64,000 nt of DNA from Firmicutes bacterium HGW-Firmicutes-1. GTDB taxonomy: Bacteria > Bacillota > Clostridia > Lachnospirales > Vallitaleaceae. The translations under genes were made by a program, and so were the position numbers. The DNA lies in the NCBI GenBank assembly GCA_002841625.1, contig PHAG01000009.1:310001-374000 (forward strand), read 5' to 3'. Under the pieces are notes generated by a model, which was not told the DNA's origin, made no database searches, and worked only from the letters and a program-made list of their open reading frames with translations. The stretch's first letter is position 1. The number at the start of each line of letters is the position of its first letter. This document shows positions 1 through 7,658 of the stretch, piece by piece.

Positions 1-1157
1 AAGTTTACATTCATTAAATCATTTGCGTTATATCCCAAATCTTCTAAAATAACATCAAGGTTCGTTGTTTCATTTATTGTTGTATGGTGATTTTGATTTA
101 ATAGAACTTGTTTAATTTGCTTAGCGGAAAAGTTGAACAACATTGAGGGTGAATGAGTAGTAAAAATAACTTGATTTTTTTTGGAAAGCTTATACAAAAT
201 TTCACTCGTAATCTTTTGAAGTTCAGGATGTAAATGAAGTTCTGGTTGGTCAACTAAAATGATACTGCTAACCTTACTCTCTACATCTAAATAGGCTTGA
301 AAGAGAGAAAGGATATATAAGCTTTTCATACTAGTGGAGGCTTGCTGTATGGGCACTTGATGAGGGTTGTTTAAGCTTTTTGCAACTGTATTAATTTTGA
401 GCATTTGAGAGATATCAAAGTTGAATTTATAATGGATCTCGTATTGTTCTCCATAACTTTTTTGGAAATATTTATTAATACCATCTTCATATTTTTTAAT
501 ATTAGCGCTGTAAAGCTTATGTTTTACCAATAGAAGACTTTCATAAAGAGTTAATGCCTCCGGAGATTTTCTGTTTATGAGTGGAATACAATTAAAACAA
601 TCATTGCATTTTTTGCCTTTATCAAATTGACACAAATTATTTTTTACTTCGTCTAAGTCAGTGAAATTTTGAAGGTCTAAAAAGGTATCATTGAGTAAAT
701 CAAAGCTTCTGCCTTCATCAACTATATATAGTGAAGGGATTAGCTCTTGAATATAGGCATTGTTGTTTTGAATACCGTCATAGTATTTTTTGCTACCATC
801 AGTATGGATTTTACAGCCTATGTAGACAGATTGATCAGCAAAGGAGGGTATTTTTTTTGTGAAGTCCTCCAACCATTTATCATAATTTTTAAGCTTACTA
901 ATCTTTCTAAGGTGATGTAATTCAATTAGATCTTCATTAGATAGTTCCAAGGTCAAATTAATTTCTATATTTTTATTTCGCTGATTGAAATCAAAGGGGG
1001 AGATAACATATTGAGATGACATTGCACGTATTGCACTTAAAATTGAGCTTTTACCTGTATTATTTTTACCTACTAAAATCAAGGTATTTTCAATATCGGT
1101 TATCGTCATTTCTTCAATAGACTTAAAGTTTTTTATTTGCAAGGTTGTGATTTTCAT
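1..1157 (-). CDS. OLD-like AAA/ABC-type ATPase, C-terminus cut by window edge
   Basis: About 385 residues are visible, beginning at an ATG at 1155-1157 preceded by a GAGGTG ribosome binding site; the frame is still open at base 1. The start reads MKITTLQIKNFKSI, typical of SMC/ABC-like ATPases. A Walker A (GKNNTGKSS) lies at about residues 30-38. Near residue 300 is a Walker B with HLHPE (ILVDQPELHLHPE), followed near residue 332 by TTHSPSML, the H-loop. This is the layout of the OLD / AAA_21 family, whose members usually continue into a TOPRIM nuclease domain; that part would lie outside the window. Near residues 172-190 is a cysteine cluster spaced C-x7-C-x2-C-x2-C, which could bind zinc. 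The first Walker B acidic position reads DQPE rather than DEPE. Role (defence, repair or other) is unknown. Confidence 0.75.
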   Translation of the reverse strand, partial: MKITTLQIKNFKSIEEMTITDIENTLILVGKNNTGKSSILSAIRAMSSQYVISPFDFNQRNKNIEINLTLELSNEDLIELHHLRKISKLKNYDKWLEDFTKKIPSFADQSVYIGCKIHTDGSKKYYDGIQNNNAYIQELIPSLYIVDEGRSFDLLNDTFLDLQNFTDLDEVKNNLCQFDKGKKCNDCFNCIPLINRKSPEALTLYESLLLVKHKLYSANIKKYEDGINKYFQKSYGEQYEIHYKFNFDISQMLKINTVAKSLNNPHQVPIQQASTSMKSLYILSLFQAYLDVESKVSSIILVDQPELHLHPELQKITSEILYKLSKKNQVIFTTHSPSMLFNFSAKQIKQVLLNQNHHTTINETTNLDVILEDLGYNANDLMNVN

Positions 1158-1278
1158 TTTGGCACCTCGTTGGTTGATTTTTGAAGGTTTATAGTTTATT
1201 GTAGCTCTTTTTTTGGGGATTGGGAAGTGCTATTTTGATGAATTCGGTTTATTTTTATTAGGTCAAATATATCAAAAC

Positions 1279-1307
1279 TTGAAAAAAAAAGTACTTTAGT
1301 ATATAAT
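1279..1307 (+). promoter_or_regulatory. Vegetative-type promoter of the first HD-GYP gene
   Basis: TTGAAA at 1279-1284 and TATAAT at 1302-1307 are separated by 17 bases, a near-consensus sigma-A promoter. It predicts a start near 1314 and a leader of about 54 bases before the ATG at 1368. A ten-base word AAAAAAGTAC occurs before and after the -10. Confidence 0.65.
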
Positions 1308-1367
1308 AAACATATCTATGGTTATTATAAGATGTTTTGGACGAAAAAAGTACTATGGGGGTAACTT

Positions 1368-2459
1368 ATGCGGTACGTGCCAATATCTTGCTTGAGAGAA
1401 GGTATGATTGTTGCAAAAAGCCTATACAATACCAATAATAAGTTATTGGTAAGAAGAGGTTTTCCAATTAAGCAGGCATATCTTGAACGGATAAAGAGCC
1501 TTGGCTATCAAGGGGTTTATATTGATGATGATTTGTCTGAGGGAATAGAAATCAAAGATATTATTAGTCATGAACTAAGAAGGACAACTGTATATGCTAT
1601 AAAAGATGTCTTTTCTGCGATGAACATGTCAAAGGATAGTGCTTCTAAAAGTGTTTCTAATAAATTGGATAACACCAAAAAACTAATCGAAAATATCGTT
1701 TATGATATTATTAATAATAAAAACGCAATCGTAAATATGGTAGATATTAAAATGTTTGATGAATATACTTTTTATCATTCCGTTAATGTCGCAATACTTT
1801 CTATCGCACTAGGACAAGGACTAAAGCTCACAGAAAAGGAATTATACGACCTAGGACTTGCTGCAGTTTTGCATGATATTGGGAAGGTTTATATAGATAA
1901 AGATATTTTACTAAAAAATGGTGAATTAACACAAGAAGAGTTTGAAACAGTTCAGATGCATTCAGAATTTGGGTATAGGCACTTAAGAAATTCATATGAA
2001 ATCCCAATAGCTTCTTATGTAGGTGTATTGCAGCACCATGAGAAATATGATGGAACAGGCTATCCTCAAAAAAAACAAAAGGAAGAAATATCACTATTTG
2101 GAAGGATTATTTGTATCGCTGATGTCTATGATGCAATTACCTCAAATAGGCCGTATAGAAAGGCTATGCTACCATCTGAAGCTATGGAATATATAATGGC
2201 AAATAGTGGGACTATGTTTGACAGTAATATCGTAAAAATGTTTATCAATAAAATTGCAGCATATCCAATTGGAACGATGGTTAAATTAAGCAATGGTGTG
2301 GAAGCTCTTGTAGTAGAAAATAATAATATTACACCTCTTAGACCAGTAGTGAAAATTTACAAAGATGAAAAAGGCGAGCAGATGTTCACTCCCTATATAA
2401 TTAATTTGGGAGATATGAGTACATCAAAAAATATTACAATTGTCGAATTGGTTTACTAG
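1368..2459 (+). CDS. HD-GYP domain cyclic-di-GMP phosphodiesterase
   Basis: A 363-residue cytoplasmic protein without membrane segments. The N-terminal 70 residues (MRYVPISCLREGMIVAKSL) resemble the small domain often found before HD-GYP modules. The catalytic domain runs from about residue 130: H in YHSVNVA near 137, the HD pair in VLHDIGK at 169-170, HSEFGY near 198, and the diagnostic HHEKYDGTGYP at 223-233. HD-GYP enzymes hydrolyse c-di-GMP to pGpG or GMP; all metal-ligand motifs appear intact, so activity is likely (inference). It has its own promoter at 1279-1307 and a GGGGG site before the ATG. A close paralogue follows at 2648, so this is a tandem duplication that has diverged considerably. 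Confidence 0.9.
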   Translation: MRYVPISCLREGMIVAKSLYNTNNKLLVRRGFPIKQAYLERIKSLGYQGVYIDDDLSEGIEIKDIISHELRRTTVYAIKDVFSAMNMSKDSASKSVSNKLDNTKKLIENIVYDIINNKNAIVNMVDIKMFDEYTFYHSVNVAILSIALGQGLKLTEKELYDLGLAAVLHDIGKVYIDKDILLKNGELTQEEFETVQMHSEFGYRHLRNSYEIPIASYVGVLQHHEKYDGTGYPQKKQKEEISLFGRIICIADVYDAITSNRPYRKAMLPSEAMEYIMANSGTMFDSNIVKMFINKIAAYPIGTMVKLSNGVEALVVENNNITPLRPVVKIYKDEKGEQMFTPYIINLGDMSTSKNITIVELVY

Positions 2460-2647
2460 TCATAATATGACTTTTGTCGCCAAGGATGTATTTAATAATG
2501 CATCCTAGTACATAATTACTATTAACAATATCTGAGAATATGATATATTTAACCGTAGCGAATGCGGAGGTTTTGTAACATTGACAAGATGAAGTTTTTG
2601 ATTTTGTATCCAATCGACCATGAATGATAGAATATAGGAGCGATTTT

Positions 2648-3748
2648 ATGAGATATGTACCAGCTGACGGACTAGTTGAAGGAATGGTGATTGGAAAGAG
2701 CCTTTATGATAAAAATCATAATTTGCTGCTCAGTAAGGGAAGCATTATTCAGACTGCATATGTTCAAAGAATAAAAAACTTGGGATATCAAGGTGTATAT
2801 ATAGATGATGAAATTTCCGCCGACATAGAGATCAAAGATATTATAAATGATGAAATAAGAATGAAGATGATTCAAACTGTCAAAGATGTTTGCATACATT
2901 CAAATGAAGGTCCAAAGACTAAAAAATCAAGTAAAGACACGATTGAAAAAAAGCTTGATATAACTAAGCAACTAATAGCAACCATTGTAGAGCAATTGCT
3001 CATTAATAAGGATACAATGGTTAATTTGATCGACCTAAAATTTTTCGATGACTATACATATTTCCATAGTGTTAATGTTGCGGTTCTTTCAGTTGTGATT
3101 GGAGTAGGCCTTGGATTAGATAAAGAAGAGCTTTACAATCTTGGCCTTGGAGCAATTTTACATGATATGGGTAAGATATTTATTGACAAGGATGTAGTGA
3201 ATAAGCCGAGTAAATTAACTGTTGCTGAATACGAAGAAATAAAAAGGCATTCAGAATTTGGTTATAAATATTTGAAAGAAACTTATCAAATCCCTACTGC
3301 TTCCTATATTGGAGTATTACATCATCATGAAAAATATGATGGTAGTGGATATCCATCTAACGTTTCTAAGGATTCCATTTCATTAATTGGGAGAATCATA
3401 TGCATAGCTGATGTTTATGATGCACTCATTTCAAATCGGCCTTATAGAGCGGCCTTATTACCTTCTGAAGCAATGGAATATATCATGGCAAATGGTGGGC
3501 TAATGTTTGATGTAAACATTACCAAAGTATTTGCTAGAAAAGTGGCTCCATTTCCTGTTGGAACGTATGTTAAGTTGAGTAATGGGTATACAGGCATCGT
3601 AGCTGAAAACTTTGAAGAGGCATGTATGAGGCCGAGTGTAAAAATAATTCTTGATCCTGAAGGCAAGAAGATAATGCCGCGATTTATTAATCTTAAAGAT
3701 GATAGAAATCTAAGAGCAGTGACAATAACTGCTGTCAATAATATTTAA
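2648..3748 (+). CDS. HD-GYP domain phosphodiesterase, paralogue of the upstream gene
   Basis: The start is placed at ATG 2648, not 2624, because AGGAG lies eight bases before it and the protein then starts MRYVPADGLVEGMV, aligning with the first residue of the upstream paralogue. The product is 366 residues. The HD-GYP motifs are complete: HSVNVAVLS, LHDMGK, HSEFGY, and HHHEKYDGSGYP. The N-terminal domain is the same type as in the neighbour. The two copies keep the C-terminal block with FxVGTxVKLSNG. They are separated by 188 bases, so they are probably not simply co-transcribed. The middle linker is most divergent and may set different regulation (inference). Function is c-di-GMP hydrolysis by family. 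Confidence 0.9.
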   Translation: MRYVPADGLVEGMVIGKSLYDKNHNLLLSKGSIIQTAYVQRIKNLGYQGVYIDDEISADIEIKDIINDEIRMKMIQTVKDVCIHSNEGPKTKKSSKDTIEKKLDITKQLIATIVEQLLINKDTMVNLIDLKFFDDYTYFHSVNVAVLSVVIGVGLGLDKEELYNLGLGAILHDMGKIFIDKDVVNKPSKLTVAEYEEIKRHSEFGYKYLKETYQIPTASYIGVLHHHEKYDGSGYPSNVSKDSISLIGRIICIADVYDALISNRPYRAALLPSEAMEYIMANGGLMFDVNITKVFARKVAPFPVGTYVKLSNGYTGIVAENFEEACMRPSVKIILDPEGKKIMPRFINLKDDRNLRAVTITAVNNI

Positions 3749-3843
3749 AAAAATTGTATTTTTATTATGAAATTGCACATACTATTTTTATTGTATTTGG
3801 CATTGTGATTTTCTGATTTACGAAAGAACCACAAATTGACATG

Positions 3844-3872
3844 TTGAAATTTGTTGCAGTTTATGTTATAAT
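3844..3872 (+). promoter_or_regulatory. Promoter of the 6S RNA
   Basis: TTGAAA at 3844-3849, a 17-base spacer, then TATAAT at 3867-3872 with an extended -10 TG at 3864-3865. It predicts transcription from about 3879, just before the conserved 6S sequence. No open reading frame follows, consistent with an RNA gene. Confidence 0.7.
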
Positions 3873-3879
3873 CGTTTTA

Positions 3880-4082
3880 AGAAACACAGTTGGTAATAAC
3901 CTGGGATGTACGATAAACCTTATTTTGAACCTACATTATTTATAAGGGAGCTTTATATCGCATATCGGATGTCATGCCCTCAATGCTGGGGAAGACAATA
4001 GATATGTTGCGAGCACCCACCTGGCTATGCTAGGGGTCAAAATTGGGTAACGGCATTCTGGGAAAGAACTTCAAAGTTGATA
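3880..4082 (+). ncRNA. ssrS: 6S RNA, RNA polymerase-binding regulator
   Basis: 6S RNA binds sigma-A RNA polymerase by mimicking an open promoter. The family shows a long rod with a closing stem and a large central bubble. Here CCTGGGATGT (about 3900-3909) pairs with GGCATTCTGGG (about 4053-4063) over roughly ten pairs with G-U wobbles, giving the closing stem that E. coli 6S also has (GAGATGT with GGCATCTC). Between them are blocks I recognise from Firmicutes 6S RNAs, such as TTTGAACC and AAGGGAGCT, and a stem-loop with GAGCACCCACCT and AGGGGTC. A strong promoter sits directly upstream and a terminator at 4093-4122. Ends are approximate. The call rests on recalled family consensus, not a covariance search. 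Confidence 0.75.
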
Positions 4083-4092
4083 ATATTAATTA

Positions 4093-4122
4093 AAAACCAC
4101 ACGCTAAGCGTGTGGTTTTGTA
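4093..4122 (+). terminator. Rho-independent terminator after 6S RNA
   Basis: AAAACCACACGC at 4093-4104 and GCGTGTGGTTTT at 4108-4119 form a perfect 12-base-pair stem with a three-base loop. A-rich and T-rich flanks make it potentially bidirectional. Confidence 0.85.
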
Positions 4123-4127
4123 TTTGT

Positions 4128-4222
4128 ATCCAGTAGGAAAGTTCTACTTTCCACGAAGCATAGAACAAAGCGTTAGATAGCATTAATGTTACGTAACACG
4201 CTGACAAGCGCTTTGTTCTTGA
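4128..4222. repeat. Family B intergenic repeat, copy B4 (variant)
   Basis: The first 37 bases (4128-4164, ATCCAGTAGGAAAG... to ...GCATAGA) are identical to 31942-31978. The rest differs in sequence but keeps the layout of other B copies: an outer stem (GAACAAAGCG near 4163 with CGCTTTGTTC near 4209) enclosing a GTTACGTAAC block. In copies B1-B3 the same stem is GGAAAAGCGGC with GCCGATTTTC, so pairing is kept although bases differ. It lies directly downstream of the minus-strand aroA gene. Confidence 0.6.
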
Positions 4223-4234
4223 TTTTTTTTATTA

Positions 4235-5509
4235 CTAGAATAAGCTTTTAATGTCTTCAAAAAAGGTAGGATAGGATATATCTATACATCTACTATTCAT
4301 AAGGGTAGTAGTAGACATTGCATTTAGAGCAGCTATCGTAAGTGACATCGCTACTCGGTGATCATGATAACTATCCACGACAGCCCCTTGTAATGGGTTT
4401 CCACCTTCAATAATCATCCCATCATCAGTACCCAAAATATCAACACCCATTTTCTTGAGTTCATTAACCATTGTATCTATCCTGTTTGTTTCTTTCACTT
4501 TTAGCTCTGCTGCATCCTTGATTATTGTTTTACCTTCTGCTAAAGCAGCAGCGATTGCAATAATAGGGATTTCATCTATAAGTGAAGGAATGATGCTACC
4601 TTCAACAATGGTACCTTTAAGTCTGCTAGATCTAACGATGATATCAGCCACTTTTTCACCACTGATATATCTAATATTATCTAGTTCAATCTGTCCTTCC
4701 ATGTTTTGGAGAACGTGAATGATCCCATCTCGTGTTGGATTAATTCCAACATCTTTAATTATAATCTCGGAATTTTTTGAAATTAATCCAGCAACCATAA
4801 AGTAAGCGGCAGAGGATATATCTGAAGGTACGATTACTTCTTGAGCAAATAACTCTTCTACTGGGTTACATATTACTTTTGTCCCGTTAACTTGGATGTT
4901 TCCACCAAAGTGGTTGAGTAGGAGCTCAGAATGGTTTCGTGATGTAAATGGTTCAACTATAGTAGTCACGCCAGTAGTATATAGTGAGGCCAACATGATA
5001 GATGATTTGACTTGCGCACTAGAAACAGGGGAAACATAATCAATATTAATAAGCTGTGAGGGCTGTATGTAAAGAGGAGCAAGATTATTTTCATGTATAC
5101 TCTTAATGTTACCATTCATTTTTGTAAGTGGTTGAATAATTCTTCCCATAGGTCTTTTGATAATTGAGGAATCACCAGTTATGGAACAATCAAAGTCTTG
5201 GCCACAGAGTAACCCTGACATGAGTCGCATAGTTGTTCCGCTATTACCAACATCTAAAATTTGTTCAGGTTTCTTCAAACCATGTAGACCATTTCCTTTT
5301 ACACTTACAGTTTTTTGATTAATACCAATTGAAACTCCCATTTGTTGGAAACATCTAATGGTTGATAAACAATCTTCCCCCATTAGAAAGTCTTTTATAA
5401 GAGTATGCCCCTTTGCAACAGAGCCTAACATAACAGCTCTATGAGAGACGGATTTGTCACCAGGTACTTTAATTTCTCCCTTTAATCGATTTACTGGATT
5501 GATTTTCAT
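4235..5509 (-). CDS. aroA: 3-phosphoshikimate 1-carboxyvinyltransferase (EPSP synthase)
   Basis: A 424-residue enzyme of the shikimate pathway that joins shikimate-3-phosphate and phosphoenolpyruvate to give EPSP. Family motifs are clear: PGDKSVSHRAVMLGS at residues 17-31, DVGNSGTTMRL near 86-96 with the catalytic loop, RPMGRI near 120, SSAQVKSS near 165, and DSYHDHRVAMS near 385. Length is normal for the family. The ATG at 5509 follows AGGAGG, and the TAG stop of tyrA lies just ahead of it, so translation is probably coupled. It is the last gene of the minus-strand operon hisC-aroF-tyrA-aroA. No defect is visible. Confidence 0.96.
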   Translation of the reverse strand: MKINPVNRLKGEIKVPGDKSVSHRAVMLGSVAKGHTLIKDFLMGEDCLSTIRCFQQMGVSIGINQKTVSVKGNGLHGLKKPEQILDVGNSGTTMRLMSGLLCGQDFDCSITGDSSIIKRPMGRIIQPLTKMNGNIKSIHENNLAPLYIQPSQLINIDYVSPVSSAQVKSSIMLASLYTTGVTTIVEPFTSRNHSELLLNHFGGNIQVNGTKVICNPVEELFAQEVIVPSDISSAAYFMVAGLISKNSEIIIKDVGINPTRDGIIHVLQNMEGQIELDNIRYISGEKVADIIVRSSRLKGTIVEGSIIPSLIDEIPIIAIAAALAEGKTIIKDAAELKVKETNRIDTMVNELKKMGVDILGTDDGMIIEGGNPLQGAVVDSYHDHRVAMSLTIAALNAMSTTTLMNSRCIDISYPTFFEDIKSLF

Positions 5510-5520
5510 TATTATGCCTC

Positions 5521-6615
5521 CTAACGTTTGTATACAACGTAATTCATATCATTTAGAACTTCAATACTTTTTTCAAGACAAGTTTCATCATAAAATACAA
5601 TTTCAAGTACACCACTAGTATGCTCACGGTTATTTATAATACCAATATTTTTAATGCTAATTTCATGATTACTCAAAAGAGTAGCTATTTGCGCTATAAT
5701 ACCGGGTTCATCTACAACATCAACAGTAACAGAATAGGATTGTAAAAGTGCACCAGAAGTCTTTTCTTGAAAAGATTCTCTATATTCTCTAGCACCTTCA
5801 AAAAAATCATAAATGTCATGCTGGTTTCCACTTTGAATGGATTTCATTATAGTATCGATATCCTCTTTAAAATGCTTTAATATTTTCACGATGTTGTCTT
5901 TGTTGGTAAGACAGATTTGTTGCCACATTACAGGAGAAGACGAAGCAATTCTAGTAATATCTTTAAAACCTCCAGCTGCTAACGTATGTAAATATCCTTC
6001 GTCAGAATCAAGGGTTTTAACCATATTAACAAGTAATGCAGCGATGACATGAGGAACATGACTTATCGTTGCAGTAACAAGATCATGTTGATCTGGAGAA
6101 ATAACAACGGGTAAGGCTTTAATTCCTTTAATCAAATCATATAATATACGCGTTTTAAGTTTATCGGTATCATCAATTGGTGTTAATATATAATATGCAT
6201 TCTCAAAAAGGTGAGCAGTTGCAGCTGCATATCCATATTTATCTGAACCAGCCATAGGATGGCCTCCTATAAAAGTGCAAGGAGATTTGTGTTTATTGAT
6301 TTCTTCTATAATATTTTCTTTTGTACTGCCAACATCTGTTATGATACAATCCGGATGAACGATTTGAACTAATTTGTTATATGCTTCAATATTAACATTA
6401 ACTGGACAGCACAAAAAAATGATAGAACACTCTTTAAAGTGTTCATCAATTCCCTCAGCACAGACATCAACAATATTATCCTGATTAGCTAAAGTCAAGG
6501 ATAATTTGTCAATATCAAATGCAATTATTTGTTTAGCTAAATTATTTTTTTTAATTGCCTTAGCAATTGAGCCACCTATCAATCCTAAGCCAATAAAGCC
6601 AACTTGATCAATCAT
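5521..6615 (-). CDS. tyrA: Prephenate dehydrogenase with C-terminal ACT domain
   Basis: A 364-residue enzyme that oxidatively decarboxylates prephenate to 4-hydroxyphenylpyruvate, the tyrosine branch. The N-terminus holds a Rossmann motif (GFIGLGLIGGSIAKAI, residues 6-21); GGHPMAGSDKYG near 115 is the conserved substrate-binding segment; an alpha-helical dimerisation domain follows to about residue 285. From about 293 (SVTVDVVDEPGIIAQIATLL) there is an ACT domain, which in this family usually gives feedback inhibition by tyrosine. Its ATG overlaps the aroF stop as TAATG (6613-6617), indicating tight translational coupling. It is followed 11 bases later by aroA. Confidence 0.95.
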   Translation of the reverse strand: MIDQVGFIGLGLIGGSIAKAIKKNNLAKQIIAFDIDKLSLTLANQDNIVDVCAEGIDEHFKECSIIFLCCPVNVNIEAYNKLVQIVHPDCIITDVGSTKENIIEEINKHKSPCTFIGGHPMAGSDKYGYAAATAHLFENAYYILTPIDDTDKLKTRILYDLIKGIKALPVVISPDQHDLVTATISHVPHVIAALLVNMVKTLDSDEGYLHTLAAGGFKDITRIASSSPVMWQQICLTNKDNIVKILKHFKEDIDTIMKSIQSGNQHDIYDFFEGAREYRESFQEKTSGALLQSYSVTVDVVDEPGIIAQIATLLSNHEISIKNIGIINNREHTSGVLEIVFYDETCLEKSIEVLNDMNYVVYKR

Positions 6616-7628
6616 TAGAAATGCTTTCCTACAAGAGCAGCATATGGACGTAACTCTTCACATAAAGTTTCAAAAGCAGCAGGAGTTAAAGATTGTGGTC
6701 CATCAGATAGTGCTGTTGCTGGATTAGGATGCACTTCTATCATTAAGCCATCTGCGCCTGAAGCAATAGATGCCTTGGATAATGGGTTTACAAGCTCTCT
6801 AATACCTGTAGCATGACTAGGATCAACAATAATAGGTAGGTGACTCTTTGTCTTAATGATCGGTACAGCGCTTAAATCTAAGGTATTTCTAGTTGCTGTT
6901 TCAAAGGTTCTAATTCCTCTTTCGCAAAGTACAACGTTTTGATTTCCTTCGCTCATAATATATTCTGCAGCATTAAGCCACTCTTCAATAGTAGCAGATA
7001 AACCTCGTTTTAATAAAACTGGAATATTTGTCTTTCCAACTTCCTTTAGAAGGTAGAAATTTTGCATGTTTCTTGCACCAATTTGAAGCATATCAACATA
7101 CTTAGCGGCTGTTTCAACGGCTTGCAAGCTAGTTACCTCACATACGATTGCAAGACCAGTTTCTGCTCTTGCAGCTGCCATAAGCTTAAGACCGTCCTCC
7201 TCTAAGCCTTGAAAGGAATAAGGAGAGGTACGTGGCTTATAAGCGCCACCTCTTAAAATACATGCGCCAGCTTTTTTGATAGCTCTAGCAGTTTGAATAA
7301 CTTGGTCTTCGGTTTCAACCGCACAAGGACCAGCCATAATTATGAAATGGTCACCACCAATTTTGTAACCACCTATATCAATTACTGAATAGTCAGCATG
7401 AAATTGTTTGTTGGCTAACTTATAACTTTCAGTTACTTGAACAATTTTATCAACACCATCAAGTAGGGTAATATTAGTTGCCAATAGTCTGCTTTTGTCA
7501 CCAATAACACCAATTATCGTTACTTGAGCTCCACGTGATAAATTTGTTTGTAAACCTCTTTCTTCAACGATAGAAATAACATTCATAACGGCTTTATCAG
7601 AGACGTTAGGCTTCATTACAATAATCAT
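6615..7628 (-). CDS. aroF: 3-deoxy-7-phosphoheptulonate synthase (DAHP synthase, KDO8PS-like type)
   Basis: This 337-residue enzyme condenses phosphoenolpyruvate and erythrose-4-phosphate, the first step of aromatic biosynthesis. Residues 1-70 form the small ferredoxin-like regulatory domain of type I-beta enzymes. The barrel domain starts near residue 90, with AGPCAVET, LRGGAYKPRTSPYSFQG (near 127-143), GARNMQNF, LLKRGL, and the C-terminal IVDPSHATGI. These conserve the Cys, Lys and His residues of the metal and substrate site. The start ATG follows AGGAGG with eight bases between. Feedback control through the N-terminal domain is known for the type and is inferred here. It lies between hisC and tyrA. 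Confidence 0.95.
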   Translation of the reverse strand: MIIVMKPNVSDKAVMNVISIVEERGLQTNLSRGAQVTIIGVIGDKSRLLATNITLLDGVDKIVQVTESYKLANKQFHADYSVIDIGGYKIGGDHFIIMAGPCAVETEDQVIQTARAIKKAGACILRGGAYKPRTSPYSFQGLEEDGLKLMAAARAETGLAIVCEVTSLQAVETAAKYVDMLQIGARNMQNFYLLKEVGKTNIPVLLKRGLSATIEEWLNAAEYIMSEGNQNVVLCERGIRTFETATRNTLDLSAVPIIKTKSHLPIIVDPSHATGIRELVNPLSKASIASGADGLMIEVHPNPATALSDGPQSLTPAAFETLCEELRPYAALVGKHF

Positions 7629-7658
7629 TTTATGTTCCTCCTAATAAAATCTGTACAT

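Noticed and set aside
2540-2620. Possible c-di-GMP riboswitch before the second HD-GYP gene (CCGTAGCGAATGCGGAGG)
   Set aside because: The GEMM core and tetraloop/receptor elements could not be traced; only a short hairpin is visible.
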